DNA of 25,984 bases from Chara braunii (lineage: Eukaryota; Streptophyta; Charophyceae; Charales; Characeae). The DNA lies in the NCBI GenBank assembly GCA_003427395.1, contig BFEA01000796.1, forward strand, positions 97,919 to 123,902, written 5' to 3'. This document shows, piece after piece, positions 10,741 to 20,956 of this stretch. Below the pieces are notes generated by a model. It was given only the letters and a program-made list of their open reading frames with translations, did no database searches and had not been told where the DNA came from. How positions within the stretch are numbered: the first letter of the stretch is position 1; each line of letters opens with the position of its first letter. Made by a program: the position numbers and the translations under genes.

Positions 10741-11170
10741 GCCATGCAACCTGATACTGACCAGCAAAAGATCTTGAGCTGTCCTGTGCTGCGGGTGAAG
10801 GCCCTCTGTTGCCTGGCGATGGAGCTCCAGCTATGGCTCCCTCAGGTGAATCTCCCCAGCAGCAGCACCTCCCTGGCCTCTGCTACGCTATCTCCTATCT
10901 CCCTAACACTACTCTAGCGCTAGCTGCACAACTCCTCTGGGGCTGCATCCAAGCAGCATGCCGAAGTGCCACTCCCAACACTGCGTGCCTCGACAGAGTG
11001 CTAGCCCACTTTCGCAGCGCTGGGCCTACTGGAGGCTGCATCGGCCTGGGTCCTGGACTGTTCATTCGGATCTCTGATCAATGGTCCAGGAAGCAGGCCG
11101 ATGTCCTGCTCCTGATGCACTGGCTTCAAAAGGCCTGCCTGTCAGTGCCTGGGTCCCTACATAGCCTGCA

Positions 11171-11488
11171 TTTTCCAAACTACCGTCCTCCTCCACAACC
11201 AATGCACCCTGATCATGATTCATGAATGTATACCGTAGTAGAAGCAGAAGACGGGAGTAGAAGCAGAAGACGAGAGTAGAAGCAGAAGACGGGAGTAGAA
11301 GCAGAAGACGGGAGTAGAAGATGGTAGTCGGGAGTGGAAGCAGAAGACAACGATTGGTTCTTGTAACGAACTGGCTGGGTGCCACTCAGTGCAGGAAAGA
11401 TAGTGCTAGTGACGCCTAGCGTGCCTTTTCCAAACTACCGTCCTCCCCCCAAAACAATGCACCCTCATCATGATTCATGAACGTATAC
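11171..11488. repeat. 255-bp tandem duplication enclosing a minisatellite
   Basis: TTTTCCAAACTACCGTCCTC at 11171 recurs at 11426. Both copies run through CAATGCACCCT, ATCATGATTCATGAA and GTATAC. The 19-bp minisatellite lies between them, and a single decayed unit (GAGTAGAAGCAGAAAAC) follows the second copy at about 11552. Confidence 0.85.
11237..11348. repeat. Minisatellite, 19-bp unit
   Basis: There are four near-perfect copies of AGTAGAAGCAGAAGACGGG (11237-11312), followed by two imperfect units. Confidence 0.95.
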
Positions 11489-12434
11489 AAGCTACTTTTC
11501 CAGTCTGATGCACTCAGAGTGAGGTTGTGTTCGGGGAAGAATGGTAGTGGAGAGTAGAAGCAGAAAACAATGCTCGGCACGATAGAGGATATGAATGCAG
11601 TGACAAGAACATACAGTGGAATTGAGAATATGGAATGGTGGGGCACTCCGGCCGTCGATAAAATAAATACATAAATAAATACATGCAAGGAACATGAGCG
11701 AGAGCGATAGACAGAAGTCCAAATTGCAAAATCACGAAGTAGCCCAGGTAGTCATGTACCAAGCAGAGAGCACAATGCACCAAGATTCCATCCAAATAAG
11801 AGCAATACGATGAACTCAAATGTCAATGCCGACGCTCTCTGGCCGCACCAACATAGTATCCAATGTCGCTCCTACTGACTGGCGCCCAGCGTCCAGTGCC
11901 CAGCCCACACTACTCAGTCTATCTAGCCTATCTATGTTCTTGCAACAAAATCACATCGAAGTTGAAGACCAATGTACATGACGTCAACAGCAATGCAGAC
12001 TGCCAGCATACACCAGGTATGTTTCTCTCTCCTCCCCTCATCACACCCCGCCTCCTACCCGAAGACCACCATCGACATCACCCGCCTCCGCACGTGCAGC
12101 CCGGCTATGGCCGCCGTGCGCCCGCTGCCACCGCAGCGCTCCCTCTCACCTCTTGCGCCCGTACGCGCGTCCAGCCTGCCTGCTTAGCGCAGCTACCGCA
12201 TGGCAAAGCAACAGCGTGCCCGCATCGCCTGCCCAGGCCAGAATGCCCGTAGCTGGGGCAGGCACTTTCCTTTATGGAAAGTGAGCCCTGCATCGGCCGC
12301 TGCTTGGCCTGCTGGGCTGGGGCCCAGTGAATTCTCGTTGGGCCAAAGTGTCTGCACCCTGGGCCCTTCACACAGTTGCAAGGGCCCGCAGCATCCAGTG
12401 CCCCCGTTGTCCAGGCTCCAAGTGTTTCCTGCCA

Positions 12435-12493
12435 TCTCATTGGCTCGCGGCATGTGTGTGACGACGGTGCTGCTTTCTCATTGGTCCGCGGCC
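12435..12493. repeat. Duplicated TCTCATTGG...CGCGGC motif in GC-rich block
   Basis: TCTCATTGGCTCGCGGC (12435) and TCTCATTGGTCCGCGGC (12476) lie 41 bp apart in a CpG-rich stretch (about 12.1-12.55 kb). ATTGG is the reverse of a CCAAT box, so promoter-like use is conceivable, but no transcript start or gene can be tied to it. Confidence 0.4.
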
Positions 12494-13399
12494 GCTTCGT
12501 GACTTGTTGGCCCCTGGATGCCTGTGCCCAGGGCCTCAACCAAATGAGCCCTGGGCTCAACTATATGACGCAGCTGCTGCTTCTGGAAGGAGCCAAGAAG
12601 CCTCACGTTGCTCTGTAACCAACTGGCGTGCTGCAACCGTCTGGTACCCGACACACGAAAAATCTCCAAAATACTAAAATAGCCTAAATAGGCCTCACGT
12701 AGATATACAGGCCCGCCTTCACTTACGGCGGGCAAGAGGCTTAAAGAAAGAAAGAAAGAAAGACAGACATAAATAACAGGAATGGTGGGGTACTCAATGG
12801 AAAGACTCCAAAAGTGGTCGTGACTTGTGAGCTTTAGGCTATCTCTAAACTGCTCTTCACTCCTCGGACAATTTAGTAATTTACCCTCCCTTTATGAGAG
12901 CAATGATCAGCAATCACAGTGTCAGTGGGATGTGTTGTTTAATGGTATTTGTATGGGGAGACTTCTCTGCAAAGGAACGGACGGACTGGTATTCCAATGA
13001 GAATAGAACGAACTTCAATGAAGCAATGCCCATAACGTCATGCGTTCTTTTTTTTTTAGTTTTTCCAATAGGACCGATACTCCTTTCTTCTTTTTTTTAA
13101 ACGTAAGGGGAAACTGTTATGGTCACTGGCTTTTCAACCTGCTGAGCAATGAGCCATTGGGAGGGAACGTAGTATAGTCACTGCTAGACTATGTACCAAG
13201 AAACGCCGAGGCAATCGGCCTCTCTGATTTCTTAGTTTCGATGGCAGTTAAGGAATTGAGGCGGCCCCGTGATGGGGGTGGCACGGCACAGACATTGCTC
13301 GAACATTACAGGAAAACATTGGCAGACTTTTGTCTAAGTGTGCGGCAGAAGAAGAGTTGAGCGAACCTGGATATGTTATCACATATCTATGAACTGAAA

Positions 13400-13530
13400 G
13401 GGCACACTTCGCAAAAAAAACGATAACAATACACAACGCAAACATGAAGAGCACACTGAAACCATTCATTCATTTTTCTCATTCTTCTTTGAACTTCCCC
13501 TTCACCGTCCCTCTCACGTACCTGGATATA
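13400..13530 (+). repeat. Dispersed repeat family (ATGAAGCAC), copy 3
   Basis: GCACACTTCGCAAAA, then ATGAAGAGCACACTGAAACC at 13444, then CCTCTCACGTACCTGG are in the same order as in the copies at about 3.0 and 3.6 kb. Confidence 0.55.
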
Positions 13531-13955
13531 TCTTGTATGTTTGAGCAATGGTCTTATTATAGTGCTTTGGAACAAAAGTGTGAAGGGGAAGGGAGAGCAA
13601 AAGGGAGGTAGAACATTCGGAAGCAGGAAGGGGGATTACTGGGGTGGATCAGTTAAGCAGTGTGATGGGCGACCATCTCGCACGGGCAAGGATCTGAAGT
13701 GCCCGGAAACGGGTAGAGCATTCTACGAAGTGGGCGATGTGAATGTGTTGAGTATAGCCTGCGATTGTGAGGAAGATAAACAGGGGAGAGGGCCCGCAGC
13801 TGGAAGGGCGGAGGAGGGGAGGGTGGAGGGGGGGCATGGAGAAAAGGAGACGGCAAGGCGGCGAAGAGGATGGAGAGTTGTGGGAGGGAGGAAGCAAAGA
13901 AGAGAGGCAGACAAACGGAAAGAGATGCTAGAAGAGGGGGTGAGTGAGGGTTTAC

Positions 13956-14122
13956 CTCTGGTTATCTAATACACCAGGCTCCATCAACAAGAAACGTATA
14001 TCTCGCGCACTGACATTGCCGATAATCTTGCGACTTCCACTTCCTTCAACCACCGGAACAGCTCCGATGTGATGCTCTTCCATGAGCTTGAAAGCCTCCA
14101 GGACAGGCTGATCCGCATCAAT
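13956..14122 (-). CDS. PV42-like CBS-domain protein, penultimate exon
   Basis: This is a 167-bp internal exon of 55 codons plus two bases. It encodes an almost complete CBS module: IDADQPVLEAFKLMEEHH, then IGAVPVVEG, then KIIGNVSARDIRFLL, ending EPGVLDNQ. The acceptor is CATCCTGCAG ending at 14123 (phase 0) and the donor is AG|GTAAAC at 13955 (phase 2). Joining it to the upstream exon gives ADELFK-IDADQPVLEAF, close to the usual PV42 spacing between the tryptophan-containing segment and this CBS module. An open frame continues upstream of 14122 to about 14212, but that extension (SSTTTLVTDWGKN) is pyrimidine-rich near the acceptor and does not fit the family, so I treat it as intron. With the terminal exon it forms the second Bateman pair, a likely ligand-binding unit. 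Confidence 0.85.
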
Positions 14123-14453
14123 CTGCAGGATGTTCTTTCCCCAGTCAGTAACCAGTGTTGTTGTTGAAGAAGCAAAAGGTATCCCGCTCTCCTCTCTGCG
14201 TTGTTGTGACAAAAAAAATATGCAAAGCTACCGTCTTCACCCGAATAGAGCAGCCGGTCATTGTCACTGTATCTATAGATTCTAGACTCAGTCTGAAAGA
14301 TGCACGAAATATATAGCTATAATGGCCGGGCGGTCTATTCATGTGAAGATGGTAGTCACGAATCACAAGTTTCTTTCGGGTACAATGAATGCTTCACGTG
14401 GTTGTTTCTCTCGAAGGCAATCACAAAACTGGGAACAGAAAGCAGACAAAAAC

Positions 14454-14462
14454 AGCCCAAAA
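14454..14462. repeat. Target-site duplication, left copy (U2 retrocopy)
   Basis: AGCCCAAAA is repeated at 14587-14595; allowing one mismatch it extends to 12 bases (AAAAGTG versus AAAACTG). Confidence 0.75.
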
Positions 14463-14465
14463 GTG

Positions 14466-14586
14466 TACCTTTCTCGACTTTTTGGCTAAGTACGATCAAG
14501 TGCAGTATCTGTTCTGATCAGTTTCATATCTGATCCGTGCTCCATCGGACCACATAAAATAAAAGAAAAGAAAAAAGAAAAAAAAA
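14466..14586 (+). pseudogene. U2 snRNA retropseudogene (3'-truncated, A-tailed)
   Basis: TACCTTTCTCGACTTTTTGG, CTAAG, then GATCAAGTGCAGTATCTGTT and CTGATCAGTTTCATATCTGATC align with the 5' half of U2 snRNA (stem I, branch-site region, stem-loop IIa). Stem IIb follows, still pairable, as GTGCTCC-ATC-GGACCAC up to 14553. Differences include a 4-nt insertion after GGCTAAG and a T-to-C change in the branch-pairing GUAGUA (here GCAGTA). The Sm site and stem-loops III and IV are missing; an A-rich tail (about 14554-14586) takes their place. AGCCCAAAA occurs just before the insert (14454-14462) and just after the tail (14587-14595), a target-site duplication. I infer retrotransposition of a U2 transcript by LINE machinery; it is not a working snRNA gene. 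Confidence 0.85.
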
Positions 14587-15652
14587 AGCCCAAAACTGGA
14601 AAGGATAGGAGGAAGCCATGAACTGGGACATCATGGAGATCAGATGGAGTTTTGATGCTGTCAGTCCAGGTGTAGCATGTTTCCAAAATTTCAGTCCTTG
14701 GCGCAGGCAAGGTTGCTTTGGAATTGCAACAGATTCTGAGGGCATACTCACACTAGGACCCCGACTAGGCCGTAAATGCAGTGAGATACATCCAGAAAAA
14801 GTCCTAGCGTGAGTCCGCTCGACATACCCCCACCCACCCCATTCATCCGTTAAAATCGCAATCATACAGAGAAGGATAATTATTAATTAGCATGCCCCCT
14901 GCACACGGATGACATGCATAAATCGAAAAATATGCTCCAAATGGCAAAAGCACAGAAGCGAAAAAGAAGCACAACAACATTCAAACCTAGGTGGATGCCA
15001 AAACAAAAAACAAAAAACAAAAAAAAAACAATAAAACACCAACTATGTGGAGTGGATGCCAAATTGCCAATATTACCCACCCACATTGACACACAAAAGT
15101 CAAGACATGGTCCAAAAGCTGGCCAAAAAAAAGAGAGAAAAACAAAGGTGGTACAACGGTACTACTACAACCCCATTCAACCCCCCCCTATGTGGATGGC
15201 AATATTCCACCCCCCCAGAGCCATCCATTCAGTCCAATCATCCAATGTCTTTTTTTTCTTTCCTTCCCCCCCCGCCCTCCCAGTCCATTGTCTTTGTTCC
15301 GTAACGGGGCCACTTTTCACACTTATGCGACAGTTGGTTGGTAGCAGGAAATCGCTCACTTCAAAGTGCCGGCAGAGCTGGCCTTGAGCTTGGGTAAAAA
15401 AATATAATGCAATGACCCCAGTGTGTCACCGAAAACAAACTCGCCATCAAGAAATATGATCACAAAGTATTCAGTACGAGTAGTACGAGAGAAATATGAA
15501 CGTGGAAATGTGAAGTCCCATCACAGTTCAGTATGATTGGATTGACTGATGTCTCCAGCATCATCGCTCTCTTTCTCGACTACGGTAGCATCTCCCACTG
15601 TCTTTCTCACCATTGTCACCAAGAACGATGGCATCAGTCTTTGGTGTCAATC

Positions 15653-15784
15653 GTGACAGTACTGTGGATGCCTTTCTCCCATTAAGCCCTGCCGGCTTGA
15701 TTGATTGCGTCAATTTGCGTGACAGTGGAAGCCATTCTCCCAATACGCCTTACTGGCATGATTGGCAAGCAATCAAGCGTCATC
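15653..15784. repeat. Tandem duplication, 66-bp period
   Basis: GTGACAGTACTGTGGATGCC at 15653 and GTGACAGTGGAAGCCATTCT at 15719 continue similarly: TTCTCCCA, GCC-T-C-GGC, TGATTG and CAAT. Confidence 0.65.
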
Positions 15785-15955
15785 CAACACCCAATCGCTA
15801 CCCACTGCACCGCTAAACAGCACGACCCTCACCCCCCTCTCTCTGCCAACTTGTGTGGGTATTGCAAACAACCTTCTCCCCCTTAGCTGTGTCTTCTTGC
15901 CACACACAAAGGCTCCTTCCTGCCCAGTGCACTCCTCCTCCACCCCTCTTCCCCC

Positions 15956-16050
15956 TTCCCCCTACGGCAACTGCACCTCCCTTCCCCCTACAGCAACTGC
16001 ACCTCCCTTCCCCCCACAGCAACTGCACCTCCCTTCCCCCTACTGTAGCT
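15956..16050. repeat. Minisatellite, 26-bp unit, 3.6 copies
   Basis: TTCCCCCTACGGCAACTGCA-CCTCCC repeats at 15956, 15982 and 16008, with a partial unit at 16034. Confidence 0.95.
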
Positions 16051-16439
16051 ACCATTGAACCTCTCCTTGAAGCACTGTGGCGATAACGGTCAGTTGATTT
16101 TCATCATTTCATGTCAATTTGCTCTGATTTCGACTCACGGTAACAGGATTCAAAATTACGTCGATGGCACAATTCACATTGTCCGGACGAAAATTTGAAA
16201 AGAAATAGTTACAGTTGTGAACCAGTCATTATGAAGAATGTAATATGTATAGATCCTTGGCGCAGTATTCGTCACCGGCCGCTGGAAAGGGCGGTGCTGC
16301 TCTTTCTTCGCATCAGTGACAAATAGCAGCAACGCTCTCTCGAAGCAGCATGTTGGGATGCAGGATTTGAATTTTGAACCCGCAACTTGCCCAACTATTT
16401 AAGGTGTAACTTGGGCTCATCATGCTATATTATTATTAT

Positions 16440-16800
16440 CTGGTTTAAAACAACACAAGCCCTTTAATAATGGGCCTTTATGGCATATATTTAATATTAA
16501 TGACATTATCCAGTAATATCCACTATTCTTCTAGCTATCATGAAAATGACCCAGAACCTGCAATTCAGGTATATCGGTACTATATCCTCATTCGTCTCTA
16601 GACTCTCTACGAAAACTATAGATATAAGTCTACAGAAATCATTTATAAATCTGTAAGAAACAAGAATAGTCACTTCTAATCTCTAAAACTTTCTGACGTA
16701 CTATAGCGTCTATCTATCTACTGTTGGAGAAAGTATAATTAATAATTTTACCTTTCCAAGATTTTAGCACGTTTTTCTGTTAGTTCTCTCTGTTCGAGTC
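16440..16800. other. AT-rich block, no gene seen
   Basis: This stretch is clearly richer in A+T than its surroundings and has no long frame. It includes TTTAATATTAATGACATTAT and AATTAATAATTTTACC. It is followed by a short telomere-like AGGGTTTAGGGTTTTT at about 16814. It could be an old transposon interior or an organellar insert; no gene motif supports either. Confidence 0.4.
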
Positions 16801-16924
16801 TGTTGAGTAATTAAGGGTTTAGGGTTTTTGATAACGCCGGGGCAATCTCGTTAGCCTTTTCCGTTAATCTTTTCTTGTCGGGTAAATTCCTGAACTCGTC
16901 CGCGACCTTATTCGTCTTAAAGTG

Positions 16925-17105
16925 TCTGCTGTTTTTTTCTTGTACCACTGTACCAGAATTTGAACCTGGAACCAAACAAAGCAAGTACAGTTGTCTTTTT
17001 TTTTTTGCTTTACGGTTTTGAAGCCAGCGAGTTTTGAACCTGGGACCTGTGTGTAGAGCCTTTGTTTGCCTAGCATAGCAGTGGGAATTTCTGGTTGGTA
17101 GTTTC
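16925..17105 (-). mobile_element. Two tandem tRNA-like SINE remnants
   Basis: On the minus strand, CCAGGTTCAAAACTCGCTGG (17043-17024) is a B-box / T-arm-like sequence, followed by GTAAAGC and an A tract (17006-16995). Next comes CCAGGTTCAAATTCTGG (16969-16953), a well-paired T-arm (5-bp stem, TTCAAAT loop), followed by GTACAAG and A7. Each unit is thus a pol III B box with an A-rich tail, as in tRNA-derived SINEs. The A boxes are not clear. Confidence 0.45.
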
Positions 17106-17256
17106 AGGCTTCTCCTTTGGGAGGCAACACTGTACACCTAGGCAGGTAGCAGCTCCTCAAAAGTGACAAGTTGGGGCAAAAGCCGCAAAACACTCTTTCA
17201 GAAATCACTCGTCATATTTCCACTCCTTGGTGAGACTGGAGGTGCGCTACTTTCAG

Positions 17257-17263
<7 letters not shown>

Positions 17264-17325
<62 letters not shown>
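17264..17325. repeat. (GA)n microsatellite
   Basis: About 62 bp of uninterrupted AG dinucleotides. Confidence 0.98.
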
Positions 17326-17326
<1 letters not shown>

Positions 17327-17934
17327 AGACATAGCCAGTGAGAATTTGCTGTTCAGTGGACGGTTTCTTGACCTGGTTTTGTTGCATTCTGCTTAAGGAG
17401 GCAGGGCAGTGAATTCTTCGTCGCCATTTCTGGTTTCATCAACTATTTTGGGTGTGATAATGCGATTCTTCAATTCCGATTTTCTGTGGAGTTGCAATCA
17501 AGTGTGATCTCATCTGAATCAAGCGTGTAAGCGAGACGATGGATGCAAGTACTTGAGATTCTTGAAATTCCTAACAGTAGTAGTCGGAGTTGGTAACAAT
17601 CTTGACTTCGGACATGCGCTGGACTCTGGACTTGGATAGCCACCACATCAGCAAGATTGCCATATCTTGAAGTGGCACGTCATGCCAACATCTCGCCTCG
17701 TTTCAACTGCGGCTACTCGGAGTTATACCCCATATTGTATGGGATAAGGAGTGATATCGTACCGGATAGGGAGTGATATCGTGTGTGAGGGAGTGAGGGA
17801 GTGGGAGCAAGAAACAGATGATGGATGTGATCTCATGATCTCATCGTTCTTGTGTCGTGCTGAGGCTATGGGAACATTTCCTGCAAGAGCCGCCTGTAAG
17901 GAAGAACTATAAGGATCTAATAGAGTTGTCGTAA

Positions 17935-18885
17935 CCTCGATACTTACCTTCCTCGTAATGGCTACAACAACTACGGAGGTTACAACAACTCGGGATACTC
18001 AAGATCAGGGGAGGTAACTTACAAGGAAAGAGAACGATCAACACGAGTTATACGATCTCTTTTGCTGATCAGATCTGGAGGAGGAGTGCCAGAGGAAAGA
18101 TCATCCAAAGCAAGAAGAAGAAGAAAGGACACGCTGATGCGGCACAACAAGCAGAGGACGAGAAGGCCTTGCTTGAAAAAAGAAGGATAAGAACTCATTC
18201 ATTAGTTGTATGGAGGAGGAAGTTAGATCCAGCATGAAGTTAGCATATGTGAAACAGTGCTCGGCTGGAAGGTTGATCTTCCTGTCGATCTCGATCCGAA
18301 GGAGCAAAATAATTAATCACACTGCGAAATGAGATCTCAGAACTCAAGGCAAAATCTAATGGGGGCAAGAAAGTAGAGGATGTCAATAGGTTGCCCGAAG
18401 AGGAGAGGGGGAGGAGCTTCTCAATTCCCAGGTGAAGGAAAGGCTCAAGCAAGAAATGGAGGAACTCAAGAGGAAGGAAGGTTCGCAAGGGAAGGAGGAG
18501 AAGGAGGAGGAGATCAGAACGGAGGAAGCCGAGTACGAAGCTCTTAAAAAGGAGGTGGAAGGCCTACATCGATTCTAATGTGCAATTGAGAAGAAGAGCA
18601 AGGCGTTGGGGACGCTGAGACACTCGAACAGTCACCTGGAAGGAAAATTTGGCAATTTGCCGACTTGAAGACTGAGGTATGTATTATCAAGAAGGTGGAC
18701 AGAGCCTGCCTACCAAACCAGCTTCGGGGAAAGCCAGAGTGAATCCTAGCACCATTGCCATGTATATCCCGAAGGATATGGAAAGGCTGCGGCAGCCCTA
18801 CAAAGGACGAATTGGATGGGAAGCGGGCAGCCTAAAGGGAAGCACAAAGAAAAAGCTTTCTTTACATGTTTGGTTAAAAGTGGGG
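17935..18885 (+). pseudogene. Decayed gag-like ORF (Gly/Tyr/Asn-rich plus coiled coil)
   Basis: The plus strand reads protein-like in pieces. The first is RNGYNNYGGYNNSGYSRSGE with VTYKERERSTR (about 17956-18050). In another frame comes KKKKKGHADAAQQAEDEKAL with LEKRR (about 18112-18187). LRNEISELKAKSNGGKKVED follows (about 18325), then NSQVKERLKQEMEELKRKEG continuing with KEEKEEEIRTEEAEYEALKK to a stop near 18579. A last piece, PKDMERLRQPYKGR, lies near 18770. A Gly/Tyr/Asn-rich head followed by a charged coiled coil suggests a Gag or similar structural protein of an LTR retroelement. Several frameshifts and stops make it dead. No zinc knuckle, protease, RT or LTR was found, so the assignment is tentative. 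Confidence 0.4.
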
Positions 18886-20532
18886 TAAACAGGCACGTTT
18901 TTTGTAAGGCAGGGGTCTCTGACGTAGGATGGACGTGTCTGCATTCACAAGCTCTCATTCTATATAGGTAGCTGCCGTTGGCGCTACCATGGACGAACCC
19001 GAACCCAGTTTGCTGCCACATGTGCTTGCGCAAATTCGGGATCATCACGCTGCTCAATCCCTTGGGAAAGATGAGGCTGTTGGACACTCCCTTCAAGTCT
19101 CCAAACCTACCATCAGCCTGTTGGCATCCATGTATGATTGAGGGAGAGAGAGTACATGAGCAGCAGCAGTGGGCAGATCATCGAAGGATTATGATAGATT
19201 GAAGAGGGGGATCATGCTACAAAGCGCGGGTTGGAGTTAGGGGAAATGATGGAAGGGAGGGACAAAAAAGAATAATGGTGGGACTCACCGCCGGAGCAAC
19301 ATCTGGCTGGCTTGCACAAGATGCGGAATGAAGGTGCAGTGCAACAAATGCAACTCCGCGCGTCAGATTCAACCTTCCTTTTTTTGCGATGTGAGAACAT
19401 AAATGGGATCAAGAAGGGAAGCGAAGGGGTGGGGAAGGAAACGAGGGGTTCGATGAAGGGAGAGTGAGCTTCAACACTTTTTTTGCCACGATAAGCGTCC
19501 ACAGTCATCACTGCCTATTAGTGCCTAAATCTAAAATGAGTGCAGAGATACGGACACTCTACGACCCGATACGGATTCCACAAGAAAACATCGACACCAC
19601 CAAGACGACCGCAGCTCGGAAGTTAACTAACGTACAGAGAACGCATGAGGATCTTCAAACCCTTAGGAGTACAAGAATGGCACAGTATAAAATAAAAAAA
19701 TAAAAAAAGGCACAGTACATACGCTCGGGCATCACAGGCTCTCATAGTGATGACATCAGCAAAAAAAAACAAGAGGAAGTGAACTGTTCTCTGAGGCCCC
19801 TCCAGCCTCCAATTGCTTCTTGAAACCCCAAGCCGCTTTGTCTTGCTTCGTGCCGCTCACTTCCTATCTCCTCCTTGAACACACACTGGCAAATGCTCCA
19901 AAGATGATCAACACACTTCATTGTGCTCACCTCGATATGAAACAACAAACACACAGTCACAGAGATCATTTCCACACAAGAGCACCTTCGCATTGCCTGC
20001 TTCTACACTCTCTCCCCTTCCACCACCTCTATGGTGCTTTGTCAGTGTCCGTCCAGTAATCAGGCACCAGCTTTGATACAAGAAACTGTTTCGAAACTTT
20101 CAATTATGGTCATGGAGTTGGATCTCCAGAGCGATACACAATTCTGGACAGATCAGGCTTCTCCCCCCCNAAACAGTGTTCCATCACTTTGCTACATCCT
20201 AGAAATGCCACAGTTCCTTGATCGAGGCAATCTTCCAAATCCATTGGTCAATCAGCAGCTTAGCTCGGTGGTTTTCATATTCCATATCAGATGACCCATA
20301 ACCCCTGCTGTTTCGGTGGGCAGAGTGGGATACCTGTCGACAGCCACTTATTGTCCCCATGTGTCTGACCATTCCCATGTTCCTCAGAAGGAGACAATGA
20401 AGTCAGGCCCCGGGCCACGCCCATGGAACCCGTAACTGTTCTAATCCTTGGTCCTATTGTACACGAGGCGGGTGGCCGGGGTGGGGTGGGTGGGCTGCTC
20501 ATGCCCCCCTATTTTTTGCCTTGCCCATCCAC

Positions 20533-20628
20533 CAAAAGAAAAAAGAAAAAAGAAAAAAGAAAAAAGAAAAAAGAAAAAAGAAAAAAGAAAAAGAAAAAAG
20601 AAAAAAGAAAAAAGAAAAAAGAAAAAGG
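20533..20628. repeat. (AAAAAAG)n repeat
   Basis: Heptamer A6G units with two shorter interruptions. Confidence 0.95.
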
Positions 20629-20740
20629 AGAAGTCAAGGATCCTACGACCCCTAGGGACATCAGATACCGATTTACTTCCTTTATTCGTTGCACCTCCTG
20701 CATGTGCATGTGTGTGCCTGTGTGTGCATGCGGCCGTGCT

Positions 20741-20745
<5 letters not shown>

Positions 20746-20794
<49 letters not shown>
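20746..20794. repeat. (GA)n microsatellite abutting adapter
   Basis: About 49 bp of GA dinucleotides end exactly where the adapter sequence begins. Confidence 0.97.
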
Positions 20795-20796
<2 letters not shown>

Positions 20797-20832
20797 GTCT
20801 CTTATACACATCTAGATGTGTATAAGAGACAG
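20795..20832. other. Nextera/Tn5 mate-pair junction adapter (artefact), complete
   Basis: CTGTCTCTTATACACATCT (20795-20813) and AGATGTGTATAAGAGACAG (20814-20832) form the perfect 38-bp junction adapter palindrome. It is synthetic and lies 124 bp from the exon at 20957. It marks an untrimmed mate-pair read used in assembly or gap filling. Confidence 0.98.
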
Positions 20833-20956
20833 GAGTCAGAGTCAGAGTCCACCAGACAGATTTCATAACCTCGTTTGGTGGCGTTGTTCGCCGAACCTTT
20901 TACTGAAGAATGCAGAGGGAAAGAGGTGGAAGGAATGGTCCAAAAACTACTCATAC

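Larger units (their letters stand above)
14123..20956 (-). other. Intron (6.8 kb) of the PV42-like gene
   Basis: The donor is AAG|GTATGA at 20956-20951 and the acceptor CCTGCAG next to 14122; the intron is phase 0. It contains a U2 snRNA retropseudogene, two tandem minisatellites (15.65-16.05 kb), an AT-rich block (16.44-16.80 kb), tRNA-like SINE remnants, a GA microsatellite, a decayed gag-like ORF (17.9-18.9 kb), an A6G repeat, a GA repeat and a Nextera junction adapter at 20795-20832. Stretches such as 14600-15600 and 18900-20500 show only short overlapping frames and low-complexity tracts; I see no host gene in them. Confidence 0.7.

Noticed and set aside
10809-11225. 138-residue plus-strand frame, starting from a TTG
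   Set aside because: It has no ATG-based start, no domain and no splice support, and its end lies in the duplicated 11171 repeat. It could be a repeat-derived ORF but there is too little to call.
13541-13969. 142-residue Lys/Arg/Glu/Gly-rich frame
   Set aside because: The purine-rich intronic sequence next to the exon at 13956 explains the lack of stops and the charged composition.
14123-14212. Upstream extension of the 13956-14122 exon, giving an ATG start
   Set aside because: The extension does not resemble the family, whereas CCTGCAG at 14123 gives a phase-matched junction with the 20957 exon and the expected protein sequence.
15956-16050. CRISPR-like regular repeat
   Set aside because: The 26-bp units are directly adjacent without unique spacers, so it is a minisatellite.
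16811-17137. 108-residue minus-strand frame
   Set aside because: It covers the tRNA-like SINE remnants and their A tails; there is no domain.
20441-20866. 141-residue minus-strand frame with Ser/Leu repeats
   Set aside because: It is a translation of the GA repeat, the A6G repeat and the Nextera adapter.
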